From the NCBI GenBank assembly GCA_017446685.1, contig JAFSQI010000083.1, positions 1-64,000 on the forward strand: a DNA stretch of 64,000 bases, read 5' to 3'. A program made the position numbers and the translations under genes. Source of the stretch: Butyrivibrio sp. (GTDB lineage Bacteria; Bacillota; Clostridia; Lachnospirales; Lachnospiraceae). The notes below the pieces were generated by a model. The model did not search any database, was not told the DNA's origin, and saw only the letters and a list, made by a program, of their open reading frames with translations. Positions 8,109 to 16,660 of this stretch are shown one piece after another (positions within the stretch are counted from its first letter, which is position 1; each line of letters opens with the position of its first letter).

Positions 8109-9644
8109 TTACGCCTCCTTTCTGTTGTCACGCTTAGCACCTGACATATAAAGACCAAGTTCCTGAAGAGTTGTTGTCTTAGGATCTACTTCACCAACAA
8201 TCTCTCCTTCATACATGACAAGGATTCTATCTGAAAGATTCATTACCTCATCAAGTTCAAGTGAAACCAAAAGAATAGCACAACCTGCATCTCTCTGCTT
8301 AACAATTTCTTCATGAATATATTCAATGGCACCTACATCAAGTCCTCTTGTAGGCTGAACAGCAACCAATAACTTGTGTTCCCTGTCCATTTCTCTTGCA
8401 ATAATAGCCTTTTGCTGATTACCACCTGACATAGACCTTACAATTGTAGTTGCACCTTCTCCTGACCTTACATCAAATGCCTTTGTAAGCCTGTCAGAAT
8501 ACTCTCTCATTGTTTTTTTCTTGATAAATCCATGATTAGAAAATTCAGGTTCAAAATATCTTTGGAGAATCATATTCTCTTCAAGTGAATAATCTAGTAC
8601 AAGACCATGTTTATGTCTGTCCTCAGGTACATGACTCATACCATGTGTATTTTTGTATCTGATTGATTTATGAGTTATATCCTCTCCGCAGAAAGAAACC
8701 TTACCACTGCTTATATCATCCAAACCGGTAAGTGCTCCGATAAACTCAGTCTGTCCGTTTCCATCAATTCCGGCTATGCAGACAATTTCACCCTCTCTGA
8801 CATTAAAGGAAACATTATGTACAGAATCATTCTGATGAATTTTGCTCTTAACGCAGACATTTTCGACTTTTAAAACTTCCTTTCCTGGCTTAGCCGGTGC
8901 CTTGTCTACAGCAAACTTTACATCACGACCAACCATCATAGAAGAAAGCTCTTCTTTTGAGCTAGTAGCAACATCAACAGTACCGATATACTTTCCTCTT
9001 CTGAGGATTGTGCATCTATCAGCAACTTCCATAATCTCATTAAGTTTATGAGTAATAAAAAGAATTGATTTTCCTTCAGCAGCCAGATTCTTCATTATTT
9101 TCATAAGTTCATCAATCTCCTGAGGAGTAAGAACTGCGGTAGGTTCATCAAAAATAAGAATATTATTGTCTCTATACAACATCTTAAGAATTTCTACACG
9201 CTGCTGCATTCCAACAGTAATATCTTCAATAAGAGCATCCGGATCAACTTTAAGATTGTATTTATTAGAAAGATCCAAAACTTTTTTTATTGCATCTGCT
9301 TTAGTCAAAAAGCCAAATTTACTAGGCTCTGCACCCAAAATAATGTTGTCAAGAACAGAAAAAATGTCAACAAGCATAAAGTGCTGATGCACCATTCCTA
9401 TTCCCAATTCAGTGGCATCATTAGGGTTCTTAATGTGAACCTCCTTGCCATCTTTTTTGATAATTCCTTTTTCAGGCGTGTACAGGCCAAAAAGTACACT
9501 CATAAGAGTAGACTTTCCTGCACCATTTTCCCCTAGAAGTGCATGAATTTCCCCTCTTTTTAACTGCAAAGTAATATCATCATTCGCAATTATGCCGGGG
9601 AATTCCTTTGTGATATGCAACATCTCAATTACATAATCATCCAT
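8109..9644 (-). CDS. nupO: Nucleoside ABC transporter ATP-binding protein (NupO/YufO type)
   Basis: A 511-residue protein with two tandem ATPase domains, as in ribose and nucleoside importers. The first domain has Walker A GENGAGKST, the GMQQRVEI signature and Walker B ILIFDEPTAVL. The second has a modified Walker A GIDGNGQTEF and the signature SGGNQQKAI, the usual asymmetry in this family. I place the start at 9644 (MDDYVIEML) because AGGAAGGTG precedes it at good spacing. An in-frame ATG at 9683 has no Shine-Dalgarno. It follows the terminator that ends the BMP lipoprotein gene. Confidence 0.95.
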   Translation of the reverse strand: MDDYVIEMLHITKEFPGIIANDDITLQLKRGEIHALLGENGAGKSTLMSVLFGLYTPEKGIIKKDGKEVHIKNPNDATELGIGMVHQHFMLVDIFSVLDNIILGAEPSKFGFLTKADAIKKVLDLSNKYNLKVDPDALIEDITVGMQQRVEILKMLYRDNNILIFDEPTAVLTPQEIDELMKIMKNLAAEGKSILFITHKLNEIMEVADRCTILRRGKYIGTVDVATSSKEELSSMMVGRDVKFAVDKAPAKPGKEVLKVENVCVKSKIHQNDSVHNVSFNVREGEIVCIAGIDGNGQTEFIGALTGLDDISSGKVSFCGEDITHKSIRYKNTHGMSHVPEDRHKHGLVLDYSLEENMILQRYFEPEFSNHGFIKKKTMREYSDRLTKAFDVRSGEGATTIVRSMSGGNQQKAIIAREMDREHKLLVAVQPTRGLDVGAIEYIHEEIVKQRDAGCAILLVSLELDEVMNLSDRILVMYEGEIVGEVDPKTTTLQELGLYMSGAKRDNRKEA

Positions 9645-9764
9645 ACGAAAACACCTTCCTAAATCTTTATTAGCCATTGGCATTTTTGGTTCTCATGACC
9701 ATAACAATTTCCATTATCAGCAAATAATATAAATTGTTATTTTCCTGAAAAAATATTTTTTTAT

Positions 9765-9794
9765 AAAAAGGGAAGGATTAAGCTCCTTCCCTTT
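9765..9794 (-). terminator. Intra-operon terminator after the BMP lipoprotein gene
   Basis: An 11-base perfect stem AAAGGGAAGGA with a six-base loop is followed by a T-tract on the minus strand. It lies between the lipoprotein gene and the ABC ATPase, so it probably lets only a fraction of transcripts continue into the ATPase and permease genes. Confidence 0.85.
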
Positions 9795-9825
9795 GAAGAA
9801 AAACTAAATAAACAGCAACATAAGA

Positions 9826-11037
9826 TTAGTGAATATTATCAAATGTTGTAACCTTGATAGCTGTAGTAGGCATAGCCTCGATATTGCTATCAACTGTTAC
9901 ATATCCATCGTACATTGAAGCAACAAGTGCCTTGTAATCATCAACTGTAAATGTCTTCATTGTCCATGTATCAGTTGGAAGCTGAACATAGTTAAGTGAA
10001 GGATCATCAGCAGATACAAGACCAAGATTCTCAATCTTTCCTGAATGAGCATCCCAGTTGCCTGCAAAGAGATCTGTAAGAGTTGAATTAACAGTTGCAG
10101 CAAGACCCTTCATTGCAGATGTAACACAAAGACCTTCTACATTGTACTGAGCCTCGATTGTGCCAGACTGGTCAACGTCAACACCAACTACCTTACCGCC
10201 AACCTTAACAGCAGCTTCGCAAGCAGATGTGAAGATACCACCACCGCATGCAAATACGATTTCTGTTCCGTTAGAATACCATGTATCCATTGTAGCTGTG
10301 ATAGCTTCATCACCGTAGAACTGTCCACCATATACATAGTTAACTTCTACTTCTGAAGAGTTACCAAGCTCTGTAGCAGCTGCATCAGCGCCCTGTACAA
10401 AACCATAACCATAACGGATAACAGCAGGAACAGCCATACCGCCAAGGAAACCAAGTTTCTTGTAGCCTTCCTTAACTACAGCATAGCCAGCCATGTAACC
10501 AGCAAGCTCTTCCTGGTATGTGAATGAACATACATTAGCAGGAAGTGTAGTCATTCCAGCGCCTTCGAAATCGCCCTGTGAGCAGTCAAGAGCAATAATT
10601 GTAACTTCAGGATTAGCCTCAGCTACGTTTGCAATCATATCTGCGAAAAGATAGCCAGGAACAACAATAACGTTGTAGCCATCAGCAACTGCATTGTTAA
10701 AAGAAGCGATACGAGCTTCATTTGAATCTTCTGTAGGCTTGTAGTACTGGAAATCAGCACCATTAGCATCTGCAAAAGCCTTTGAAGCTTCATAAGTTGT
10801 CTGGTTGAATGACATATCTGTGATGTCACCAGAGTCTGTAATCATAGCGATTTTAAAGTCAGATGACTCTGTTGTTGCAGCAACTTCCTCTGTGGCAGTT
10901 GTCTCAGAAGTCTGCTCTGTAGCAGTTTCTGTCTCAGCTACTTCAGTTGTAGCAGTCTCAGTTTCAGTTGAACCGCATGCTGCAAGTGAAGCAACCATTG
11001 TTGCAGCCATAAGAACTGCAAAAAGTTTCTTTTTCAT
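9826..11037 (-). CDS. nupN: BMP family nucleoside-binding lipoprotein
   Basis: A 403-residue extracellular binding protein of the Med/PnrA/BMP family. It has a signal peptide with lipobox SLAAC (Cys21), then a Thr/Glu/Ala-rich linker of about 35 residues, then the BMP fold: FKIAMITDSGDITDMSFN, later GFLGGMAVPAVIRYGYGFVQG, and a glycine-rich FACGGGIF. It captures nucleosides at the membrane surface for the NupOPQ transporter encoded downstream. A GGAGGG Shine-Dalgarno precedes it. It follows udp by 52 bases and is followed by a strong terminator, consistent with the binding protein being made in excess. Confidence 0.95.
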   Translation of the reverse strand: MKKKLFAVLMAATMVASLAACGSTETETATTEVAETETATEQTSETTATEEVAATTESSDFKIAMITDSGDITDMSFNQTTYEASKAFADANGADFQYYKPTEDSNEARIASFNNAVADGYNVIVVPGYLFADMIANVAEANPEVTIIALDCSQGDFEGAGMTTLPANVCSFTYQEELAGYMAGYAVVKEGYKKLGFLGGMAVPAVIRYGYGFVQGADAAATELGNSSEVEVNYVYGGQFYGDEAITATMDTWYSNGTEIVFACGGGIFTSACEAAVKVGGKVVGVDVDQSGTIEAQYNVEGLCVTSAMKGLAATVNSTLTDLFAGNWDAHSGKIENLGLVSADDPSLNYVQLPTDTWTMKTFTVDDYKALVASMYDGYVTVDSNIEAMPTTAIKVTTFDNIH

Positions 11038-11089
11038 AATTTCCCTCCATAAATATGTTGTCTATAGTGACATTTATAATAAAACCCAT

Positions 11090-11866
11090 TCAGGCTTTAT
11101 CCATAGCAATAAGATTCCTTACGGCATCTATAGTAGTACGATATACAATATCCATATCATGAACCTGTGGATTTGAAAGACCTTTTTTTGCACGCTCCTG
11201 ATTGGCGACTACTAAGAGTACAGCACCGGTTCTTGCTCTTAAATATCCTCCAACAATAAACAATGTTGATGATTCCATTTCCGAGCAAAGCGACCCACAT
11301 TTTATCCAAGCATCCCACTTGTATAAAAGCTCTGCACCAACAGGCTTTGTTTCAGGTTCATGCTGACCAAAGAAAGAATCTTTACATTGAACCACACCAA
11401 CATGATATTTTGCATCATTCTTTTTGGCCCCTTGAACAAGGCTGTTAACTACATCATAAGTAGCTACAGCAGGATATTCTATAGGAGCATATTCCTTGGA
11501 AGTTCCCTCAGCACGAATAGCGCCGCTGGCAATAACAATATCTCCACCAATTACATCATCCTGCATACCACCTGATGTACCCATACGGATGAATGTATCA
11601 GCTCCACACTTATGCAATTCTTCAACAGCAATAGCCGTTGAAGCTCCACCAATACCAGTGGACATAACAGTAACCTTCTCACCATCAATGGTTCCTGTAT
11701 ATGTATTATATTCACGATTGTATGCAATAAATTTGGGATTATCAAAAAGATGTGATATAGTCTCGCATCGTCCGGGATCACCCGTCAAAATAACGTAACG
11801 TCCTACATCACCAGGCTTAACATGAGTATGGTACTGATAACCAGCGCCTTCAGTATAATCTACCAT
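11090..11866 (-). CDS. udp: Uridine phosphorylase
   Basis: Phosphorolysis of uridine to uracil and ribose-1-phosphate. The 258-residue protein belongs to the PNP/UDP family. It has the phosphate-binding loop GDPGRCE, the IRMGTSGGMQ stretch, and SEMESSTLF, which carries the ribose-contacting Met-Glu. It is the first gene of the nucleoside operon and has its own promoter upstream. With Cdd and the NupNOPQ importer it forms a complete uptake and salvage module. A related nucleoside phosphorylase is possible, but the similarity pattern favours uridine. Confidence 0.93.
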   Translation of the reverse strand: MVDYTEGAGYQYHTHVKPGDVGRYVILTGDPGRCETISHLFDNPKFIAYNREYNTYTGTIDGEKVTVMSTGIGGASTAIAVEELHKCGADTFIRMGTSGGMQDDVIGGDIVIASGAIRAEGTSKEYAPIEYPAVATYDVVNSLVQGAKKNDAKYHVGVVQCKDSFFGQHEPETKPVGAELLYKWDAWIKCGSLCSEMESSTLFIVGGYLRARTGAVLLVVANQERAKKGLSNPQVHDMDIVYRTTIDAVRNLIAMDKA

Positions 11867-11906
11867 AAGAATTCCCCATTCATTAATACTTTTTTATAAC
11901 ACATTA

Positions 11907-11935
11907 ATTATACGACATATTAAAAATTATGTCAT
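11907..11935 (-). promoter_or_regulatory. Promoter of the udp-nup-cdd operon
   Basis: On the minus strand ATGACA (11930-11935, one mismatch to consensus) lies 17 bases before a perfect TATAAT (11907-11912), about 40 bases upstream of udp. Confidence 0.7.
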
Positions 11936-11958
11936 CAGCATTTGCCATTATACCCAAA

Positions 11959-12471
11959 TTACAGCAATCCTTCAAGTATATGTATAATAATTTTGCCGGA
12001 TGAGATGTCTATTTTTTTGACACAATCCTTTATCGCAGGAATATACACTTTCTCATCGGATCCATCTTTAATCATTTCATATACATCATTAGCGCCGGTT
12101 TGCAATACATCTGTAATTTTTCCCAGCAAATTATCATCTTCGTCAAAAACTTCAAGTCCTATAAGATCTGCGCAATAATACTCACCGGGCTCAAGTTTAA
12201 GCGCATCTTTTCTATCTATAGTAAGCTCACAACTGCGAAACTTTTCCACTTCATTAATATCATTAAACTGCTTAAACTTTACAATAACAAATTTTTTAAA
12301 GAATCTTGCATTTTCTATATCAAGCTCAATCTCTTCTCCCCTGTTAGTATGAAGAGTAACCTTTTTTAATTTTTTGAATCTCTCAGGGTCTTCAGTAGTA
12401 GGGAAAACATTAACTTCTCCCTTAAGACCATGAGTAGATGCAATTACGCCAACTTGAAATCTGTCTGTCAT
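11959..12471 (-). CDS. rimM: 16S rRNA processing protein RimM
   Basis: Assembly factor for the 30S head region. The 170-residue protein has the N-terminal RimM barrel (QVGVIASTHGLKGEVNV) and the C-terminal PRC-barrel, with EYYCADLIGLEVF and NDVYEM motifs. It starts 2 bases after the trmD stop, with its GGAG Shine-Dalgarno inside trmD, so the two are probably translationally coupled. Here rimM follows trmD, whereas the common order is rimM then trmD. Confidence 0.96.
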   Translation of the reverse strand: MTDRFQVGVIASTHGLKGEVNVFPTTEDPERFKKLKKVTLHTNRGEEIELDIENARFFKKFVIVKFKQFNDINEVEKFRSCELTIDRKDALKLEPGEYYCADLIGLEVFDEDDNLLGKITDVLQTGANDVYEMIKDGSDEKVYIPAIKDCVKKIDISSGKIIIHILEGLL

Positions 12472-12473
12472 AT

Positions 12474-13289
12474 TTACTCCATTAAGTATTCTTGCTCATC
12501 ATGACGTTCTTCTGTTAATATATTATCATTATTTTGAGATGATTTGTGCTTTTTTCTACTTTTTTTTTCAGGCTTAGGTGGATTTTCAGAAAGCCACCTT
12601 TCATAGAGATCAGGACGCCTTTCTTTAGTCCTTAGAATTGACTGTTCCAGTCTCCATTCATCTACCTTTTTATGATCACCGGATAAAAGAATGGAAGGTA
12701 CTTTTTTTCCCATCCACTCCTCAGGTCTGGAATACTGCGGGTATTCCAACAGATTATTATGAAAACTTTCAGTTGTCGCAGACTCATTATTATTTAATAC
12801 GCCGGGAACAAGTCTGGAAACTGCATCAATCATAACCATAGCCGGGAGTTCTCCTCCGGTCAAAACATAATCACCTATTGAAATGTAATCTGTAACAATC
12901 TCTTCCAATACTCTTTCATCTACGCCTTCATAATGACCACATAGAAAAACAAGATTGTCTTCTTTTGCAAGTTCTTCAGCCTTTCTTTGATTAAAGACCT
13001 CTCCCTGAGGAGTTACATAAATTACTCTTGGTGATTTTTGACCTGAAGCTTCAATCTTTTCTTTTATAGAAAGGAAACAATCATAAATAGGCTGAGCCTG
13101 CATAAGCATGCCGGCCCCTCCACCATAAGTATAATCATCGACCTTGTGATGTTTTAAATCATTTGAAAAATCTCTTATATTAACAGCGTTAAAGGAAATG
13201 TACCCCTTACTCTCTGCTCTTCCGGTTATGCTGTTAGAAAGACTCTGCTGAATCATTTCCGGAAATAAAGTCATAATGTGAAAATTCAT
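12474..13289 (-). CDS. trmD: tRNA (guanine-N1)-methyltransferase TrmD
   Basis: Methylates G37 of tRNAs read with a 3' G36. The SPOUT-family enzyme is visible in the N-terminal FHIMTLFPEM, the knot motifs YVTPQGEVFNQ, LVFLCGHYEGVDERV and SIGDYVLTGGELPAMVMIDA. At 271 residues it is longer than usual because of a charged, disordered C-terminal tail of about 30 residues (KPEKKSRKKHK and on). The tail ends almost at the rimM start. It lies downstream of a terminator after khpA, so it may depend on read-through. Confidence 0.97.
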   Translation of the reverse strand: MNFHIMTLFPEMIQQSLSNSITGRAESKGYISFNAVNIRDFSNDLKHHKVDDYTYGGGAGMLMQAQPIYDCFLSIKEKIEASGQKSPRVIYVTPQGEVFNQRKAEELAKEDNLVFLCGHYEGVDERVLEEIVTDYISIGDYVLTGGELPAMVMIDAVSRLVPGVLNNNESATTESFHNNLLEYPQYSRPEEWMGKKVPSILLSGDHKKVDEWRLEQSILRTKERRPDLYERWLSENPPKPEKKSRKKHKSSQNNDNILTEERHDEQEYLME

Positions 13290-13303
13290 ATTAACTATCC
13301 TAG

Positions 13304-13338
13304 AAAAAAGCCGAATAAAGTTTTCACCTTATTCGGCT
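13304..13338 (-). terminator. Intrinsic terminator between khpA and trmD
   Basis: AGCCGAATAAAG arms around a short loop (13309-13338) are followed by a TTTTTT tract on the minus strand, 7 bases after khpA. Confidence 0.85.
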
Positions 13339-13345
13339 AAATTTT

Positions 13346-13573
13346 TTATACAATCTCTACATCAACCTTGAGATTATCTCTTGTTGATGCTGCCTTGACA
13401 ACAGCACGAATTGCCTTTGCTATACGTCCCTGTTTGCCAATAACCTTGCCCATGTCTGAAGGTGCAACATGAAGCTCAATCATTATATTGCGCCCATCTG
13501 CCTTTTCGGATACTACAACTTCATCCGGATTATCAACCAGCGCTTTTGCGATAACTTCAACTAATTCTTTCAT
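13346..13573 (-). CDS. khpA: KH-domain RNA-binding protein KhpA (YlqC)
   Basis: A 75-residue protein consisting of a single KH domain with the GKVIGKQGRIAKAIR loop that contacts RNA. In other Firmicutes it pairs with KhpB and affects cell elongation and RNA stability. It follows rpsP by 37 bases, the conserved position, and is the last gene before a terminator. Confidence 0.95.
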   Translation of the reverse strand: MKELVEVIAKALVDNPDEVVVSEKADGRNIMIELHVAPSDMGKVIGKQGRIAKAIRAVVKAASTRDNLKVDVEIV

Positions 13574-13610
13574 TGATCAACCCCCGGCATTTATTACAGT
13601 CAACAAAAAA

Positions 13611-13853
13611 TTATTTAATGCCGGCCTGCTTAAGGAGTTTTGCTACAGACTCTGTAGGCTGAGCACCATTTGAAAGCCACTTCTTAGCAAGCTCTTCATT
13701 GATCTTTACTGTGCTGGGATCTGTGTTAGGATCATATGTACCGATTTCTTCGATGAACTTACCCTGTACAGGAGCCTTTGAATCAGAAACGATAATTCTG
13801 TAGAAAGGAACCTTCTTCTTACCAATTCTCTTTAATCTCATCTTTACTGCCAT
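13611..13853 (-). CDS. rpsP: 30S ribosomal protein S16
   Basis: An 80-residue small-subunit protein with the N-terminal [20 protein letters not shown] signature and the [12 protein letters not shown] segment. Length and sequence are typical. A GGAGG Shine-Dalgarno precedes the ATG. It lies between ffh and khpA in the standard Firmicutes order. Confidence 0.98.
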   Translation of the reverse strand: MAVKMRLKRIGKKKVPFYRIIVSDSKAPVQGKFIEEIGTYDPNTDPSTVKINEELAKKWLSNGAQPTESVAKLLKQAGIK

Positions 13854-13945
13854 TTTAATTTTCCTCCATTAAATAAATAATTAAGATAGATAATTTTTAA
13901 TTTATATGTATAACACAGCCATTTAGCTGATAGACATATCATCTG

Positions 13946-15319
13946 TTAAAACGGAAATTTCCCTCCGCCGAGGCCTTTAAAGCCACCAAACTTGCCAAAG
14001 CCACGCTTGCCGCCCATAAGTCCCGGCATCTGCTTCATCATCTTCTGCATCTGCTCAAACTGTTTGATAAAACGGTTTACATCTGCTATATCATTGCCTG
14101 AACCCTTAGCTATTCTAAACTTTCTCTGTGGATTCATAAGCTTAGGATTTTTTCTTTCTTCAGGTGTCATTGAAAGAACAATAGCCTCTATTTTAGCAAG
14201 TTGCTTTTCATCGGGAAGCTGATCATCGCTAATCTTTCCCATTCCAGGAAGCATACCCAATATAGCGGACAAGCCACCCATATTGCGCATAGCCTTCATA
14301 CTCTCAAGATACATCTCGAAATCGATTTTGCCCTTCTTCATCTTTTGGGCCATTTCACGATCTTTTTCTGCATCTCTTTCTGCATTGGCCTCAACAGCCT
14401 TGTCTATGAGACTGAGCACATCGCCCATTCCCAAAATTCTGCTTGCCATTCTGTCCGGATAAAACTGTTCTAGATCAGAAAGCTTTTCACCCATACCGAC
14501 ATATAATATAGGCTTACCAGTAACAGCTTTTGTAGAAAGCGCTGCACCACCTCTTGAATCACCATCCATCTTTGAAAGAATGATTCCATCAATTCCTACT
14601 TTATCATTAAATTCAGATGCAACATTTACCGCATCCTGACCTGTCATCGCATCAACTACAAGGAGAGTCTGATGAACAGTGACATTTTCCTTGATATCTT
14701 TAAGTTCCTGCATCATTGCTTCATCAATCTGAAGACGTCCGGCAGTATCAATAATAACGATATTATCTCCTTTTTTCTCAGCCTGCTCAATACCGGCTTT
14801 TGCTATTTCAACAGGACTTACATCGGTTCCCATAGAAAAGAAATCAACACCCTGTTTCTCAGCATTTATTTTGAGCTGATCAATAGCAGCAGGTCTGTAT
14901 ATATCACAAGCAACAAGCAAAGGCTTCTTACTTCTAAGCTTCATCTTGCCGGCTATTTTGGCTGCTGTTGTAGTCTTACCGGCACCCTGAAGACCACACA
15001 TCATGATAACTGTGATAGCCTTACCCGGCTGAAGCTGTATCTCAGTAGTCTCAGAACCCATAAGAGAAATCATTTCCTCATTAACTATCTTGATAACCAT
15101 CTGAGCGGGATTTAATCCATTAAGAACTTCATCACCAACAGCTCTCTCCTGTACAGAAGAAATAAACTGCTTAACAACCTTAAAACTAACATCAGCCTCA
15201 AGCAGTGCCATTTTAACTTCTTTAAGAGCAACCTTTACATCTTCTTCAGTAAGACGTCCCTTACCTCGAAGTCCCTTAAAAACATTTTGTAATTTATCTG
15301 TAAGACTTTCAAAAGCCAT
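13946..15319 (-). CDS. ffh: Signal recognition particle protein Ffh
   Basis: A 457-residue SRP GTPase that binds hydrophobic signal sequences and SRP RNA. Domains in order: N domain (1-90), G domain with P-loop GLQGAGKTTT (109-118), DTAGRLQID, and TKMDGD-like SKMDGDSRGG, then the Met-rich M domain from about 300. The M domain ends in MMKQMPGLMGG and a Gly/Phe/Lys tail. It starts 3 bases after ylxM and is transcribed from the ylxM promoter. Its receptor FtsY is encoded nearby, in the smc operon. Confidence 0.98.
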   Translation of the reverse strand: MAFESLTDKLQNVFKGLRGKGRLTEEDVKVALKEVKMALLEADVSFKVVKQFISSVQERAVGDEVLNGLNPAQMVIKIVNEEMISLMGSETTEIQLQPGKAITVIMMCGLQGAGKTTTAAKIAGKMKLRSKKPLLVACDIYRPAAIDQLKINAEKQGVDFFSMGTDVSPVEIAKAGIEQAEKKGDNIVIIDTAGRLQIDEAMMQELKDIKENVTVHQTLLVVDAMTGQDAVNVASEFNDKVGIDGIILSKMDGDSRGGAALSTKAVTGKPILYVGMGEKLSDLEQFYPDRMASRILGMGDVLSLIDKAVEANAERDAEKDREMAQKMKKGKIDFEMYLESMKAMRNMGGLSAILGMLPGMGKISDDQLPDEKQLAKIEAIVLSMTPEERKNPKLMNPQRKFRIAKGSGNDIADVNRFIKQFEQMQKMMKQMPGLMGGKRGFGKFGGFKGLGGGKFPF

Positions 15320-15322
15320 CTA

Positions 15323-15664
15323 TTAAGTAAGCTCCTCTAAAATACGACCTGAAATTTTTTTGACTTTCATTTTTAGTTCTGTATCATTTTCTATCTCATC
15401 TGATAAAACTTCAAGTTTCTCAGCCTGAGCCTTGATAGCTTCAAATCGCTTAATCATATGAAGTCTGTCCTCATATCCCTGAAGCGTATTTGTGCATCTC
15501 TTTATCAAATCATGTACACCCTGTTTGCTGATACCGTTTTCATCAGCAATCTCAGTCAATGACATATCATTGTATACGGCTGCCTCATATATTTTTTTTT
15601 GATGCTCTGTAAGCAGCTCGCCATAAAAATCATACAAAAGGCCCTGCTCTACGATTTTTTCCAT
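15323..15664 (-). CDS. ylxM: YlxM/p13-like DNA-binding protein
   Basis: A 113-residue protein with a sigma-70 region-4-like helix-turn-helix (MSLTEIADENGISKQGVHDLI) and a C-terminal helical segment. YlxM proteins are encoded immediately upstream of ffh and are thought to support or regulate the SRP pathway, as the arrangement here suggests. It starts the ylxM-ffh operon and has a strong promoter. Confidence 0.93.
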   Translation of the reverse strand: MEKIVEQGLLYDFYGELLTEHQKKIYEAAVYNDMSLTEIADENGISKQGVHDLIKRCTNTLQGYEDRLHMIKRFEAIKAQAEKLEVLSDEIENDTELKMKVKKISGRILEELT

Positions 15665-15723
15665 AGGTATCCTCTTGTACCTGCCATTTTAGGTAAATCA
15701 AAACCTTATCAGGCACAATGAAT

Positions 15724-15752
15724 ATAATACACAACAGCCTAATAAGTGTCAA
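15724..15752 (-). promoter_or_regulatory. Promoter of ylxM-ffh
   Basis: On the minus strand a perfect TTGACA (15747-15752) lies 17 bases before TATTAT (15724-15729), about 60 bases upstream of ylxM. A TGTCAAG...CTTGACA inverted repeat includes the -35. Confidence 0.8.
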
Positions 15753-15781
15753 GTATTTTTTCTTGACAGGCAGGAGATAAT

Positions 15782-16657
15782 TTAATTAAGAATTTTGACA
15801 TCAGACGGAAGAATTCCCAACTGGTTTTTAAATGCTCTGCTAAATGTCGAATAATCCTTGAAGCCGCATTCCAGACATGCTGTTGTCGCCGGCATTCCTC
15901 CAAGTATATAGCTCTTGGCCTTCAGTATTCTTTTTTCAAGAATATACTGATGAATAGAATACCCTGTTTCATTTTTAAAAATTCGCATCATATGATATTT
16001 GCTCATATAAAAATGATCCGCCAATCTGTCTATAGAAAGGTCTTTTCCAAGGTTGTCAGAAATATACGCAATAAGATCGATAACTTTTCGATTATATCGT
16101 GCTTCCGGTTTAAAGCCAAAATCTTCAGAAATACATGCTTTATTAAAGCTTATAAGTGCCTGCAGTACATCTATTCTGGTAGATAGCTTTCCTGCATACT
16201 CACTATCTTCGATTCTAATATCATCCTCAATTTTCTGAAAACGTTCAAAAATATCAGCACTGACATCTCCGGGAAATCTGACAACATAACTTTCTTTTTC
16301 TTTCACTTTTGCAAATGCATCCAAAAGCCCGTATTGCAAAAGAAAATTGTCACTTAGATACAGAATTATTCTGTCATAATAATTATCTTTACCATCTGTG
16401 ATCAGAGGTTTATGTATGGAAAACCTGTTTACAAGCACAAAATCGAAGGGCAAAAGCTCGTACTCTCGCCCTTCGATTAAATATTTTATACTTCCGTTCA
16501 AAACAAGTATCAATTTGTGAAAATCATGATAATGAAAAGGAATATCAAATTTTTCCTGATTTTTTATATGAAAAAATTTAAAATCCTCATTAAGATAACC
16601 CTTCTGCTCGTAATCCGCATAAGAAAGAGTTGAATCAAAATTATTTAAATTATCCAT
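15782..16657 (-). CDS. AraC family transcriptional regulator with cupin sensor domain
   Basis: A 291-residue regulator. The N-terminal half (about 30-110) is a cupin-type sensing domain (PFHYHDFHKLILVLNG, then a Phe-Val-Leu-Val strand). The C-terminal 100 residues hold the two helix-turn-helix motifs of AraC (DLSIDRLADHFYMSKYHMMRIF and the CGFKDYSTFSRAFK box). I use the ATG at 16657; a TTG immediately upstream is also in frame. It starts right after the GH25 gene stop and is the last gene of the ilvA-YitT-GH25 operon. Its ligand is unknown, and a role in regulating that operon is only an inference from position. Confidence 0.9.
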   Translation of the reverse strand: MDNLNNFDSTLSYADYEQKGYLNEDFKFFHIKNQEKFDIPFHYHDFHKLILVLNGSIKYLIEGREYELLPFDFVLVNRFSIHKPLITDGKDNYYDRIILYLSDNFLLQYGLLDAFAKVKEKESYVVRFPGDVSADIFERFQKIEDDIRIEDSEYAGKLSTRIDVLQALISFNKACISEDFGFKPEARYNRKVIDLIAYISDNLGKDLSIDRLADHFYMSKYHMMRIFKNETGYSIHQYILEKRILKAKSYILGGMPATTACLECGFKDYSTFSRAFKNQLGILPSDVKILN

Positions 16658-16660
16658 CAA

